NCBI RefSeq assembly: GCF_000003605.2
Contig: NW_003129361.1
Location: 90,861-117,313, forward strand
Direction of reading: 5' to 3'
DNA length: 26,453 bases
From: Saccoglossus kowalevskii
Taxonomy: Eukaryota > Hemichordata > Enteropneusta > Harrimaniidae
In this document: piece after piece, positions 1 through 11,041 of the stretch
Layout of the letters: each line of letters begins with the position of its first letter
How positions within the stretch are numbered: the first letter of the stretch is position 1
Made by a program: the position numbers and the translations under genes
Notes under the pieces: model-generated
Seen by the model: the letters and a program-made list of their open reading frames with translations, nothing else
What the model was told of the DNA's origin: nothing
The model's database searches: none

Positions 1-2355
1 ATTCTAAGTATAATTTCATTAATTTATAGCAATGAATTATCCAAGAAATTCATCTGTTAAAAAAATAAAGACAAGAACAGTCCTCGTTTTTTATCAGTTT
101 TATACACATTGCATCTTTTAAGATATGAGGTGGGGTCAGACGATAAAAATAGATTTGATTTGACAGTGATGAAAAACATGCTTGTTGGGTGTTCAGATTC
201 GGAAGCTCAGTGTCTGCTTTACATTTTCCTTGACCCATTTTTGATTCTGATTTGCGACATGTATACTGAGGGTCTTAGATGATGGTAAACCTGAATAGAA
301 TCATTGGAATTACTCTGTTGACGATTCTCTTATTAATATCAAGTGGTTGTAATAATGGGATGAGAATCTGTTGCTGATGAGATTTATTCAATGTACTTGT
401 AATAGAACCAGGTATATTTGAAGTGTCTCAAACCATCTATGTGTGAAACTTGGAGTGGAGACAAAAAAAATAATAAGTAATTTAGAATTATCTGCATATT
501 GACCGAATTGAATCAATGTGGAGTGGTCATCCAAGCTGCTACAGAACATTTTTTTTTTCATCCTGAGAGTACTGACATATGTAACACGTTTCTGTGAAAG
601 GAAAGAGTGTCTGCTTAAAAAGATACTTAACCTTTCGGTGTATACACCAAAGTCCTGAGCCAATTAATTTCTCATTATTCATCGTGTGACCCCGTATTTC
701 TGTGATCACGCAAGGTGACATTCAGGATCAAAATTGAATTTGAGGTGACATTGTCACAATAATAGATTAATAATATGATCAGCTGACCAAAATGGCAGAA
801 TAAAAACATTCTGCTGTTAGTTAGAAATCTAACGTCATAAATTGAATTTTTATTTTATTGAGCTGTATTTACCAGTCATGCACGTTTCCCACAATGCATC
901 ATGTTAATTAACGACACTAAACCAAATTTGTTTTGTAATATTAAGTTGAATTATTAAACAATTTCTCCCTAATTGTTTTTTTCAAAAAAAAATCTAAATT
1001 TGAAGGGAAAAAAATAATTAACAGAACATCAATTATGATTCGCTTGTGAAAAGGAAGTATGATGAACTCGGCAAATTAATAGAAAGAATCTTGTTATCGA
1101 TAAATTGCAACCTAAAAACTAATTAAAATCTATCGAGTGTAATTAAGTTGACTGGTTGGATGGGCTTGTATTGATGATTAGCGAATGCAATGCTATGTCG
1201 GTTGCTCTGTGTTAGTTGTACTGACAGGTCTCTGTAATTCCATGATTACCCTTGCCACCATGCCAGGTGTAGACACTATATTTACACTGTCTATATAATT
1301 ACTATTCAAAGATTGCACACAGAATGGAACTCTGCCAAATAAACCATGGAGGGAACTGGGGGGAATTTCTAATGTGTTAAATGAAAGGTTTAATTAATTT
1401 TTTTTTTCTGATGTATTTATATATTATTAGTTAATATTCACACTATTTTTTTTCATTTTTCTTCTGCACCTTCAAAAAATGATTAAACCACTTTTCAACA
1501 GAATAACTTCAAAAAAATCATGTTTTAGAGCAGTTAAAAACCTTTTTTTTTTTTCAAATTTCATGGTATGAAATCTAGACCTCCGAATCCCCAAACCAGC
1601 AACATTTCTAGATGTGAATCCTCAACTGTTTAATTATGTATTGTTTATAAGAAAGAGAGGCTAGAATAAAGTTACAAAAAATGAAGAAAAATATTTCTAT
1701 GAATTGATGCAGATGAAGATGCTGGACCATTTGAGTCAGATAATTTTAGAATTTTGTCTTCATGTTTTCGCAAAACTGGTTAGTCAGAAATAATAAATGT
1801 CTGTATTTATTTAAATATACTACTCATCGACAGTACGAATGAAGATCACTGCTTTATTAAGGGAATATTTATACCCATGATTCATGATACATTTTAATGG
1901 TCCACCAATCCTGGGTACAGCACCCGACATAGATGATAGCTGTGCTCTGTTTTTGTTTCATCATTATTAGTACATGTACTTTTAACTGCTGCCTCTAGGC
2001 TGAGTATATTAGCAGAGTATCTGCAACCCATAGCTGTACCCAAATATATTTGTTTAGAGATTTTCAGGACATAATGTAGTATTGATTTTAGCAAGTATTG
2101 ATGTGACATATCCCATGTCAACGTCTTTGTCTGTGCTACATTTGGCATATAGCGTTATTTCATTTCTATGTGAATTCCCTATTGCAAACAGTGTCTCACA
2201 TTGTCTGGCTAGTGCAGATGTTTTGATAACATTCACGCAATCCACGTGATAACCAATTTGATATTTTAAAAAGGATAGTAGCTACTATTTTAAAAAGAAA
2301 GATGTTCTTCAGTTTTCTGTGAATCGTAGAAAGTTTCTATATACTGCAACTGAGG
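1..2355. other. Intronic DNA, no gene seen
   Basis: A+T-rich sequence with many short homopolymer runs of A or T (for example near 990, 1400 and 1540). No exon-like segment, RNA gene or tandem array was recognised on either strand. It is presumed to be upstream intron of the TIA-family gene on the + strand. The short open frames here have no recognisable domain and are of the length expected by chance. Confidence 0.6.
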
Positions 2356-2575
2356 TTAAAACCATGTAGGCTAATTAGAAATGAGTTCTGTTTATAGTCT
2401 GCCCTTTCTTTCAGAAGCTTAAGACAAAAATAGCCATATTTTTTAAATAAAAACTGATAATTGATTTAAATTTGGTCTGTTGGCTCCAAAATTAAGGTTT
2501 ATTTCCAGAAATGTTGAATATAAGAAAAAAGTGAAGAAAAAGTTTGGCGAGAAAGTCTGGTGGTGAAGTGGTTAA
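2356..2575 (-). mobile_element. piggyBac-like MITE, decayed copy
   Basis: The reverse complement of this stretch aligns with the element at 22500-22720. Shared blocks include the right end (GTGGTGAAGTGGTTAA, 2560-2575), a TTTGGCGAGAAAGT-like segment, TTTCCAGAAAT, TTGGCTCCAAAATTA and GTTTATAGTCTG. The right end closes on TTAA at 2572-2575, the piggyBac target site. The left end is uncertain: TTAA at 2356-2359 gives 220 bp, close to the 221 bp of the other copy, but the terminal repeat there is poor and about 20 bp are displaced between the two halves. There is no coding capacity. It is older or more diverged than its partner. Confidence 0.7.
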
Positions 2576-3032
2576 TGTTGGCCATACTAGGTATAGCCTG
2601 TATATAGACTAGTGTATTCTACTTGTTTATAACTCCTGAACAAGTGCTGGCTGGTTGTACGTCACTTAAATGCAAACCATGTCTAGTAAATTACCTTATG
2701 CTGGTTATTGACCAACGCCTCTATCTTAAAGGGGAAAACAAATTGGATCTGAATGAGATCAATAATTTATCATGGCCATTTCATTTAATCCATTGTACTG
2801 ATAAAAACCCTTACATTTTCAACAACGCAGTGATTTCCTCTCCACCATGACGGCAAAATGAGTTTCATCATAGCCCTTTTCGTGACTGTTGATTTTATTT
2901 GCTGCCAACTTAATAACGTTCTGTTTTCTAAGTGGGGAGCAATATCAAATGGAACAAAACCTGACAAGAGTGTTGCTTTCATGCTTCCCCATCGCCGTGA
3001 CAACAAAGGGATGAAAATGACTCTTTATACCC

Positions 3033-3046
3033 GTTGCCTTGGAAAC
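3033..3046 (+). promoter_or_regulatory. X-box-like (RFX-type) motif
   Basis: GTTGCCTTGGAAAC fits the RFX X-box pattern of two half-sites (GTTGCC and GGAAAC) separated by two bases. Binding is not shown by sequence, and the motif is intronic and isolated. Confidence 0.25.
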
Positions 3047-3352
3047 AGTTAGATTTATTACCATGGTTGATAATTCATATATGATGGGGTGATGAAATAT
3101 TGTGCATATTTGATCGGGAATGAGACGGTGCCATCTCGACGACTCGTAAAATGGTGATGAGTTAGTTTTGCATGTACACTCAGTCAAGTTGCTCATTACT
3201 ATAAAGGGGTGGGGAGCCTGTAGTTCTTGATTGCCCTTTAAGACCAGCTTAATATGACTGTAAGATTAATGTAAAGTAGCCGATTCTGACCTACACTGAC
3301 ATTAATTTTTGCAAAACTAATCTTGTGTGAAAAAAATAACGTTGTGAAATAA

Positions 3353-3392
3353 GGGGCCACAGGTGGTGAAAACGAGTGAAGGCCTTGGCCCC
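3353..3392. repeat. G+C-rich inverted repeat (hairpin)
   Basis: GGGGCCACAGG at 3353-3363 pairs with CCTTGGCCCC at 3383-3392, leaving one bulged C and a loop of 19 bases. Such a G+C-rich stem stands out in the A+T-rich surroundings. The function is unknown. Confidence 0.5.
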
Positions 3393-3566
3393 AATGTCTT
3401 AGACTTTCACTTTAGTTGAGCGTAAATTGTAATCTTTCAAAATAATGGCAAGATGTTCTCTCCATACTCGATACACATTGTATGTAAATATTATATTTCT
3501 GGCTTACCAGAGTCCTGACAGAATAATTGTACGTAATTGTCGCTGTAGCAGCTGGGTTGTTGAGTT

Positions 3567-3640
3567 ATGTGTGAGTGGTTGTGACTTGTGTCTGTGTAGG
3601 CGTGTACTCTAGGGAACTGTGTGTGTATTCTTGTGTGCAG
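3567..3640. repeat. Degenerate GT-rich simple sequence
   Basis: Interrupted GT dinucleotide runs, including GTGTGTGTATTC and TTGTGTGC. Imperfect and probably an old microsatellite. Confidence 0.6.
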
Positions 3641-4527
3641 CTATTTAACATTGCTCTCACTTTGATGACTCTGATGATATCACCTTTTAGTGTTATCTAC
3701 AGATATCAGTGTAGGCAAATACAATAATTGTCTCAATATACAAATTCAAGCCAAGCGTTTTTAGCTATTTTACCCCGAAATGAATAATATTTATAGGAAT
3801 AATTAATATTTTCATTCTGTATTTCATCTTGATGTATATACTATATTATAATTTCTCTACTAAAAAATGTGATACAAATTATGAATTAATATTACTTGCA
3901 CAAACTGCACTTATAGTGAAATATTCCGTCACATGTATTTTGTGTGCTGCAAACAAAATAATTAAATGTCTGAAACCACAAAAAATAAAGGTTTGCTTAA
4001 ATCAGACAAACTCCTATATAGGTGTAGCCTTAATGCAGAGAACATTAAACGTAAACATAAGCTGGTTTTTTCATTGCCAATTTCATTGGATTGACATTTC
4101 ATGTTTGAAAGAAAGCGCTCTCAAGAATGTCATCAAATTTCTGGCGGCAAAAATTTAATAGTTTACAGCAAGACAATTTGCTGGTTCTCAATTATATTGA
4201 GTACATTACTGACATTTTCTTCTTCTTTTGATTCAATATTTATCAATATGGTCGTTCGTGGATGCACAAAAAGAGCATTTGTTTTGTTTGAAAAGTGCCA
4301 GTCTTGAAATAAACACTTCTGCGGGGGAAAATAGGTGTAAGTGCTTTGGAAAATGAATCAAAGTGCTTGTTTTATTGATCTGTGCAAATTGAACAAATTC
4401 AGTTTCTTACCCATGCATAGTAACAGCGGGATTCTATCAATCTATTGCAAGTAATTGCATTGATGATGTATGCCAATATTTATTTTGGGATGCCTATCGT
4501 TGAATGCTGTCTAAACTTTGTCGATGC

Positions 4528-4624
4528 GATGTGTAGTCTGATTTTCTAGCTGTGGAGGACTATATTCCTGATGTGTAGTCTGATTTTCTGGCTGTGGAGG
4601 ACTATTTGCCTGATGTGTAGTCTG
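4528..4624. repeat. 42-bp tandem repeat, 2.3 copies
   Basis: Units start at 4528, 4570 and 4612 with GATGTGTAGTCTG. The first two are full length and differ by only a few bases (TTTTCTAGCTG against TTTTCTGGCTG, and ATTCCT against TTGCCT). The third is cut off after 13 bases. Confidence 0.95.
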
Positions 4625-5559
4625 TACATTTTATCTTCGACAGTCATTAGTTTCAGTTGATATGCACGTCGCCTCATTGAAGTGTGCTGCAATGTCTAGT
4701 CTATTATTAAAATTGCTTCCGAGAATGAGTCCTGTTAAAACTGATCAGGAGCATGATCTCGTTGCTGCCCTCTGCTCTCGCATTATTAACCCTATTGACC
4801 AATAAGACTATGTACTGTGTGACTGACATATTCTTAAACGAAAATGAAATGGTCTTTCCAAGCCTATTTTTGTTTTGTTTAAAAGTGTCCTTTGTCAGTA
4901 TAGTTCTTCTCCAAGCTTCCATTCCAGATTGGCTCTTGATTGTAAGCTTGTCTATCTATTTACCGTATGTGTTATCTGGTTGCGTGCAATTGTTGTGGTT
5001 TTGCCAGAGTGTGATGTGATGGAACAGAGTGAACAGTGATGTTGTATATATTGTACTTGTATGCCCACAACTGTCACTTAGCAAAGTGAAAACTTTGTAT
5101 CATTTACTCTTTCTTCACACATGGCGAGTATGTTGCCATGACAACGTGTGACTATTTTCCCGTGTGAACAGATAAAACTGCATCAGTGGCAAGTCAGCCT
5201 TGTATTACACACATCTAATCGAAATGCCATCACCATTTGGCTACTGAACTGGATAGTGCCTTTTGCTGTTTTCTAAACAGTAGTGTGCAAATTGAGATGA
5301 GATGTGTGCACTGAGGTGTGCCTGAAATGATGGAATAGCTGTAAAGTTTGTGTGTGATATGAGAATACAGGTCATGTAGAACATGCCAGGCCATCTGTAC
5401 AGGGAGCTGTTCCTTCATTACCATGTTCTTGATATTCTCAGAAGTGTATGCAAATTCTCTTTTCCAATGTTGCTGTTGTATAGTTGTTTCTTATTTCAAA
5501 CCATGGATTTACCTTTCTGTTATATCTATGTGTGCCCGCAACATGTGATAATGTCCATG
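4625..5559. other. Intronic DNA, no gene seen
   Basis: No exon or RNA gene recognised. The 88-codon open frame at 4753-5019 is hydrophobic but has no recognisable domain or splice context. A strong X-box-like motif lies at 5132-5145. Confidence 0.55.
5132..5145 (+). promoter_or_regulatory. X-box (RFX-type) motif, best match in the window
   Basis: GTTGCCATGACAAC is an inverted half-site pair (GTTGCC, AT, GACAAC) that meets the classical X-box pattern at every position. RFX factors bind such sites, notably at ciliary gene promoters. Here it is intronic, so the functional role is speculative. Confidence 0.35.
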
Positions 5560-5721
5560 TACAACTGCCACATGCGAGTTTCCGCGTACAACTGCCACAT
5601 GCGAGTTTCTGCATACAACTGCCACATGCGAGTTTCCGCATACAACTGCCACACGCGAGTTTCCGCATACAACTGCCACACGCGAGTTTCCGCATACAAC
5701 TGCCACATGCGAGTTTCCATG
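5560..5721. repeat. 27-bp tandem repeat, 6 copies
   Basis: Units start at 5560, 5587, 5614, 5641, 5668 and 5695. The core is TACAACTGCCACATGCGAG followed by TTTCCGCA. Variants are CATG/CACG in the middle and CCGCG/CTGCA/CCGCA/CCATG at the end. A seventh, broken copy (GTGAGTGCCACAAACAAC) follows at about 5724-5741. The unit is richer in G+C and CpG than its surroundings. Because 27 is divisible by 3 and the unit lacks stops in several frames, it opens overlapping frames on both strands (repeating YNCHMRVSA on the + strand); these are by-products, not genes. Confidence 0.97.
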
Positions 5722-5741
5722 TGTGAGTGCCACAAACAACT

Positions 5742-6424
5742 TTGAGATATTTTTCAAATATTTTTTTTTACACTCCAAACATTCTCTGCCAAATAAAACA
5801 AGATCTGTATTTTGGAGCTATGATTTACTTTTTCATGATTAAAGAAAATTACCAATCAATGCTGGTTTTTAAATGGGAAACTGTGCTTGTACCAGTAGAT
5901 TGATTGGGTCCCTGTAATGAAAGAAAGGCTTATTGATTGGTGCATTTGCAAGCTACTGAAAATACAACATTGTAGATGTATTTTATCAAGCTTTCTAATA
6001 GATGCTGCAAAGAATCAGTGCAAAGCTGCTTACAAGATTGTGCTTGATTGGCTACCTAACCCTAACAGTCGACCAATCAGAGAGCAACTTGTTTGTTGAT
6101 AGTTTTTTTTCAACGAATCATATTCTGCCTTGTATATATACTTCAAAGTAAGCATTGTTTTATGAGGATGTGTCAGTTGAAGAGTGAAAATGACAGTGTC
6201 TTGTTGGCATTGCATACATGTAGATGGTAATCATGACACAGAAGAGACTCTGTGTTTTGTTAAAAGCAACAAATCAATAAAACCGTAAATTGACTGACAA
6301 TAATTCTCTTGCTTTGCTCAGTAAATAAAACCTGTTAAAATAATGTCTGAACTTGAGTAAATACAGAAAAGAGAGAGAGAGAGTTCATCAGGAAATAAGG
6401 GGCTTTGCTGCGGAATTAAAAAAA
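5742..6424. other. Intronic DNA with a GA microsatellite
   Basis: No gene recognised. A short (GA)n run lies at 6371-6383, just before the 49-bp array. Confidence 0.55.
6371..6383. repeat. (GA)n microsatellite
   Basis: Six and a half perfect GA dinucleotides. Confidence 0.9.
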
Positions 6425-6817
6425 GAGACACGGTTTCATTGTCTGTCTGGCAGCAGATCCCATACTAATGGAAGAGACACGGTTTCATTGTCTGTCTGGC
6501 AGCAGATCCCATACTAGTAGAAGAGACACGGTTTCATTGTCTGTCTGGCAGCAGATCCCATACTAATAGAAGAGACACGGTTTCATTGTCTGTCTGGCAG
6601 CAGATCCCATACTAATAGAAGAGACACGGTTTCATTGTCTGTCTGGCAGCAGATCCCATACTAATAGAAGAGACACGGTTTCATTGTCTGTCTGGCAGCA
6701 GATCCCATACTAATAGAAGAGACACGGTTTCATTGTCTGTCTGGCAGCAGATCCCATACTAATAGAAGAGACACGGTTTCATTGTCTGTCTGGCAGCAGA
6801 TCCCATACTAATAGAAG
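6425..6817. repeat. 49-bp tandem repeat, 8 copies, nearly identical
   Basis: Units start at 6425, 6474, 6523, 6572, 6621, 6670, 6719 and 6768 with GAGACACGGTTTCATTGTCT and continue through TGGCAGCAGATCCC to CATACTAAT. The only differences I see are at unit ends: AATGGAA after copy 1, AGTAGAA after copy 2, and AATAGAA thereafter. The near identity points to recent expansion or active homogenisation. On the + strand each unit carries a pyrimidine-rich stretch followed by GGCAGCAG, which resembles a NAGNAG splice acceptor. Confidence 0.98.
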
Positions 6818-7361
6818 GATAGACGACTCATCTCTACATGGCCAATATTATTGTCCCTTAATCTGTTTTTCTGGTTCTGTGATGATAATCTTCTCACAAA
6901 CACTGAATTAGAGCGCAGACATGCATCATAATCCCCTTCTTCTCAACTGGGATTACAAATTTTAGCTTTCCATTGCCTCTTAGTTGGTACAATTGCTATC
7001 TAACAGAATGCCTGTTTTCCATTAAGTGGTCATCACATTTTTTCTCTCCAGTTTTTCTGTTCCAATATTTATCAATTTAACAAATCTGAAAAACAATTCT
7101 TGAAATAATATAGACACGTAGAGGCCATAGATATCAGTTGAAACAGGGTTGGAATGTTTTAGGTTGTGTGTGTCCATGCTACACCATTTCTCAGACTTGT
7201 CTAGACAAGTTTTGTTGAATGTTGCTTACAAAGGCAAGTCATGATGGCAGATATCTCCAGTAGATTTTTATTTGGTTGAATTTAGACCAACTCATGGTCA
7301 TTTTAGTCCCAAAACAAACCATTTCAACATATCAATCATTTCTAAGGCATGTCTGGACTAT
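6818..7361. other. Intronic DNA, no gene seen
   Basis: A+T-rich sequence between two tandem arrays. No exon, RNA gene or clear motif recognised on either strand. Confidence 0.55.
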
Positions 7362-7448
7362 CTCTTCATGACATCATGCATGTTGGGTTACTCTTCATGA
7401 CATCATGCATGTTGGGTTACTCTTCATGACATCATGCATGTTGGGTTA
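7362..7448. repeat. 29-bp tandem repeat, 3 copies
   Basis: Three perfect units start at 7362, 7391 and 7420 with CTCTTCATGACATCATGCAT and end in GTTGGGTTA. Identity among copies is complete. Each unit contains ATGCAT. Confidence 0.97.
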
Positions 7449-7510
7449 CTAATGCACTTAATTTGTTTCATTATCTGATTCAAACTTGAATTTTTGAACA
7501 ACTTTTGTTT

Positions 7511-7542
7511 GATTCAAAATGGCTGACTGGTGGCCATGTTGG
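7511..7542 (+). repeat. Dispersed repeat core, copy 1
   Basis: GATTCAAAATGGCTGACTGG then TGGCCATGTTGG. It matches 14099-14130 at about 29 of 32 positions. The core has an internal inverted repeat (ATGGC and GCCAT). Probably a remnant of a dispersed element family. Confidence 0.6.
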
Positions 7543-8840
7543 TTATATTTCCATATGTCTATAACTGTTTCTCAAGAAATCTTATCTTTACTCAGGGTTT
7601 ATCGTGCTAAATACCGATACTCCCCTAACATTGCCTTATAATCTACGTCTTTCATTGTTCAATTATTTTATGGTCAAATAACGTATTTACTGTATTAGTT
7701 GTTTTTGGATAAATGATAGAATTTTTGTAAATCTCAAAGTAAGTTGTCTATTGAGGATCTTGCATTAAGTGAATACAATTTTGTATTTGTTATTGATGTG
7801 CTTGTAATAAAGCAAATAGGGAGAACACATATTGAGGATATTATTAGTTCTACCTCACTACTTTGAATAATAACTAATTATAACAGCACATTACTAAATT
7901 AGGAGGGATCGTGTAGAATTTCATAAAACTAGAGTTGATTATTCTCCAGTTGTATGAAGATTTTATGATCACTGTTTATTTTTGCGACACTTAATTTATT
8001 GCTTTCTGAGAGTGGAGATCATTTTATGAAAGCCTTGTAGAGATAAAAAGACGAATTCCACCTGCCTATTTATGCAATTAATGACGTGTATTCTCTCATC
8101 GTTTCAAAAGCTCAGTGTAGTGATATTCCGTGGATCAATAACATTTCTACAGCATTAAAATAAAGCCTTGCAATTTGATTTCTGATTGTATTGATTGATG
8201 ATTAATAATGTCCTAATTGCATTTCATCGGTGTGTCTCGTATGAGTTATCAACTTATTCACGTCATATTTCTAAGATTATTTTATGCTTGTTTATCTTGT
8301 ATTATTTTGTTCTTGATGGCAATATTTGAAGTGTATGGTGAGATTCCTAGCAACAATGTTTATTCAGTTTTTACATTGGATTACGTGTCTTATCTGATAG
8401 TATATAATCCATTTCAGTATATTTATCGTATTTCTCAGGAAACTCATAAATTCAATTCGTTTTATTGAGCTCATCATAATTTGCTCTGAACGATTTGAAG
8501 CAAATGTTATTGCCTTGTCACGTCTACTTTTTTTTCTTGAACTAAATTTTTGGAAATGATCTCTGTTCTGCTGTTCAAATGAAAGTTTTTGTGGATTTTG
8601 TTAGCTGTAGTACTGAGATGTTGGTTCAGTGAGGTTCAGTAAACGGCTAAATTATTACTGGAAATGTTATTTTGCATGGAAGAAACCTTATGAAAGTCAG
8701 TGAAATGTTCATAACAAAATTTCCTCATGTTTTCGCCCAGCTCGTGCAATTTGTGAAAATTTGCAATTTGCGTGTGTGTGATTTGAAGGACTAGACTGTT
8801 TTAAGCATTGCAGTATTTATACATTTAAGATTCCCTGTCT

Positions 8841-8854
8841 GTTACCATGGTTAT
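8841..8854 (+). promoter_or_regulatory. X-box-like palindrome
   Basis: GTTACCATGGTTAT has one good half-site (GTTACC) and a palindromic ACCATGGT centre, but its second half is a weak match to the RFX pattern. Confidence 0.15.
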
Positions 8855-9711
8855 CTGACTAAACTATCATCTGATTACAGTTGTGAAATATAATTATTGT
8901 AAATGACGTTATCTTGAGAAAATAGAAATATTGAATTATGATGAATATTAGTTGGCTTATTTAGGGTGTTTGCCAGCAATAAAATATTGTAAGTGTTAAC
9001 ACATTGTCACAATTGCAACTGAATATTGGGGACTACAAACATCATAAGATGTCTTTTTGTCACACCAGTACACATTGCTTGTTTGTTACCATATTTTCTG
9101 CAATTTATCGAAATAAAATGTTTAAAAATTTAATTTATTGGTTTGTTGAAAATGTTGTGATGCTGATTTTCATGATTTGTTATAAAGTACAAGTAACAGA
9201 TTAAAAAACAAATGGTTCAAAGTACTTTACATTACTATGATTTCTGATTAACTTTGAGAGAAAATTATCTGAGAAAACCTGTATGTGAACTTGTCATTTA
9301 AAAAAAAAAAAGTATGTTGAAGGTAAAACTGGATAAAGAAACGTGCCGTAAAGAATATTTAATAAAATAACTGATGCTTTTTAAAAGCATAATGCATTTG
9401 AATATTAACTTTTATGATGAACTCTACAGGGAACACGATTTTAATATTGTCAGCCCCATTGTCTTCAAATTAAACTTGCTATTAGCGTTGATGTATAATC
9501 ATGTCTTCATTATTTCAACATCATAAATGGTTGCCGTTATCTCTGCGGTGACTTTTAATATTAATATTATCAGACAATTGCAACAATGCTACATTGTGAA
9601 GACATGCATCTTTTAATGAATGGGAAATGCCTGCAATATGAGCTTGGTTGACTGAATACTCAAGGCTATGTCCTTCAAATTGAAATAAAAAAAAATGAGT
9701 TTGCCTGGATC

Positions 9712-9750
9712 GGGAGGGGTGGAGGCCAGACGGGCAGGCAGGGTGGTGGT
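9712..9750 (+). other. G-rich patch, possible weak G-quadruplex
   Basis: Four runs of three or more G (9712-9714, 9716-9719, 9732-9734 and 9741-9743) are followed by a (GGT)n run. One loop is about 12 bases, so a quadruplex would be of marginal stability. The patch stands out from the A+T-rich background. Confidence 0.35.
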
Positions 9751-11014
9751 GGTGGTCTTGAATGAGCTGTGAATGCAATCTAATCTAGGTTGCGCGTATT
9801 CTTGTAAACAATTTGTATTTTTCCGTGACAGTTTCATCAATTGAATGTGATTGCGAATTCTACAGTACAGTTAACACGGAAATTTACTTGTAGGAAAAGT
9901 CACCTTGTCAACTCGTATTAGAAAATTGGATATTAACGGCAGTCTGTACACACTCAGATGATTGGGGAAGGAGTACCAAACGCACTATATTGCGTTGTAT
10001 ATCAGCATTAGTGCAATAACCTTGCTACTAACATGCTCTTGTCAGATTTTGTTGGCCGTCCACTGGCTAACCCATAGAATATACACTTTAAATTGCATTG
10101 TAAAAATTGTAAATGCACTGAGGGGCCTTGAATAATTGAAGCAATAGAAGGAACAATTTAATGAAACACTGGGTGTAAATTTTATTCTCACTTGCAGCCA
10201 CACTCCCTTAGTGTATGATTATTTATGCCATACTAGGGGGTTTATTAACATTCAGCTGCATTGTGGGTAAAACAGGTGATCAGGTCATTAGTATAGTAGT
10301 GTTCATTTTACAAATAGTGGTTTAATACTCCACAGGCAGTAAACATTTCTGTGTGAAGAAGATTGGTTTTAAAATTTCATCTATCAGTGCTGCTATATAG
10401 GAAATAACATTCACTTTCGACAGAGGCAAGTCATATTGGCTTTCTGCGAGCTGTGATATTTTATCTTTTACATGCATCCTTTTGTTGTGCTGTTGGCAGT
10501 GTTACCTGCCAAAGGTTGGTAACACTGATGATAGCATAATGAAGATGTACTAGAAATAGATCAGTTTTTATATAGGCAACGTAATTTATTTCTGTTTCTG
10601 CCTTGCAGCTAGCTTCGTTTTCTCTCTCTCTCTCTCTCACTGATATGATAATAATTCCTTATTATATTTGCATCGCCGGAAAGCAAAAAAAAAACCTTTC
10701 CTGTTTCCGATGGAGAGAAACGACAGACTAGTGACAGCACTACCCATCATTCACTAATTGCATCAAAACAACTAAGCTTTACTGTCACGAGTATTCCACA
10801 GTACTGGTGTGCTGAAATTAAGCGACATAATTTTTCCATGCCAAGTTTTGGTACAACATTTTGCCATTTTTCAATGTATTTTTTTTTGTTTTTAAAAAAA
10901 ATTTGGACTTATTGGTTGCAAGTCTAGACCAAAATCTTGGGAAAATTATGAAAACATTGTGTGGATTTAAAATTTGTTAATGATGATGAATGTGAACTTT
11001 GGCTAAAAATTAAA
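9751..11014. other. Intronic DNA upstream of the TIA exon
   Basis: No further exon recognised. It holds a (TC)n microsatellite at 10620-10638 and T-rich sequence near 10870-10900. I looked for the preceding RRM1 exon of TIA1 (coding for the segment ending in ...GK) and did not find it. Confidence 0.55.
10620..10638. repeat. (TC)n microsatellite
   Basis: About nine uninterrupted TC dinucleotides on the + strand. As pyrimidine-rich RNA it could bind PTB-like proteins, but no AG acceptor follows closely. Confidence 0.9.
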
Positions 11015-11041
11015 TTTTTTGTTTTCTCTCTGTTCTTGCAG
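11015..11041 (+). promoter_or_regulatory. 3' splice site (polypyrimidine tract plus CAG)
   Basis: A strongly pyrimidine-rich run of T and CT ends in TTGCAG directly before the TIA exon. It is one of the better acceptors in the window. A candidate branch point (TTAAT, about 10977-10981) lies roughly 60 bases upstream; I see no clear YTNAY match closer in. The 150 bases upstream are also unusually T-rich, including a T8 run near 10880 and TTTTTT near 11015. Confidence 0.85.

Larger units (their letters stand above)
2576..4527. other. Intronic DNA with a few short motifs
   Basis: No gene recognised. It holds an X-box-like motif at 3033-3046, a G+C-rich inverted repeat at 3353-3392, and a GT-rich stretch at about 3567-3640. 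The 109-codon open frame at 3829-4158 and the overlapping 68-codon frame at 4101-4307 resemble no family I know and have A+T-driven composition (I, K, N, L, C), so they are not called. Confidence 0.55.
7449..9711. other. Intronic DNA with one dispersed-repeat core
   Basis: No gene recognised. It holds a short dispersed-repeat core at 7511-7542 and an X-box-like palindrome GTTACCATGGTTAT at 8841-8854. The 83-codon frame at 8217-8468 and the 66-codon frame at 9004-9204 have A+T-driven composition and no recognisable domain. Confidence 0.55.

Noticed and set aside
3829-4158. 109-codon open frame on the + strand
   Set aside because: A+T-driven composition, no recognisable domain, no sign of conservation, and it lies in presumed intron.
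5383-5745. 120-codon open frame with repeats of YNCHMRVSA
   Set aside because: Its second half is the 27-bp array, whose period is a multiple of three; overlapping frames on both strands are open for the same reason.
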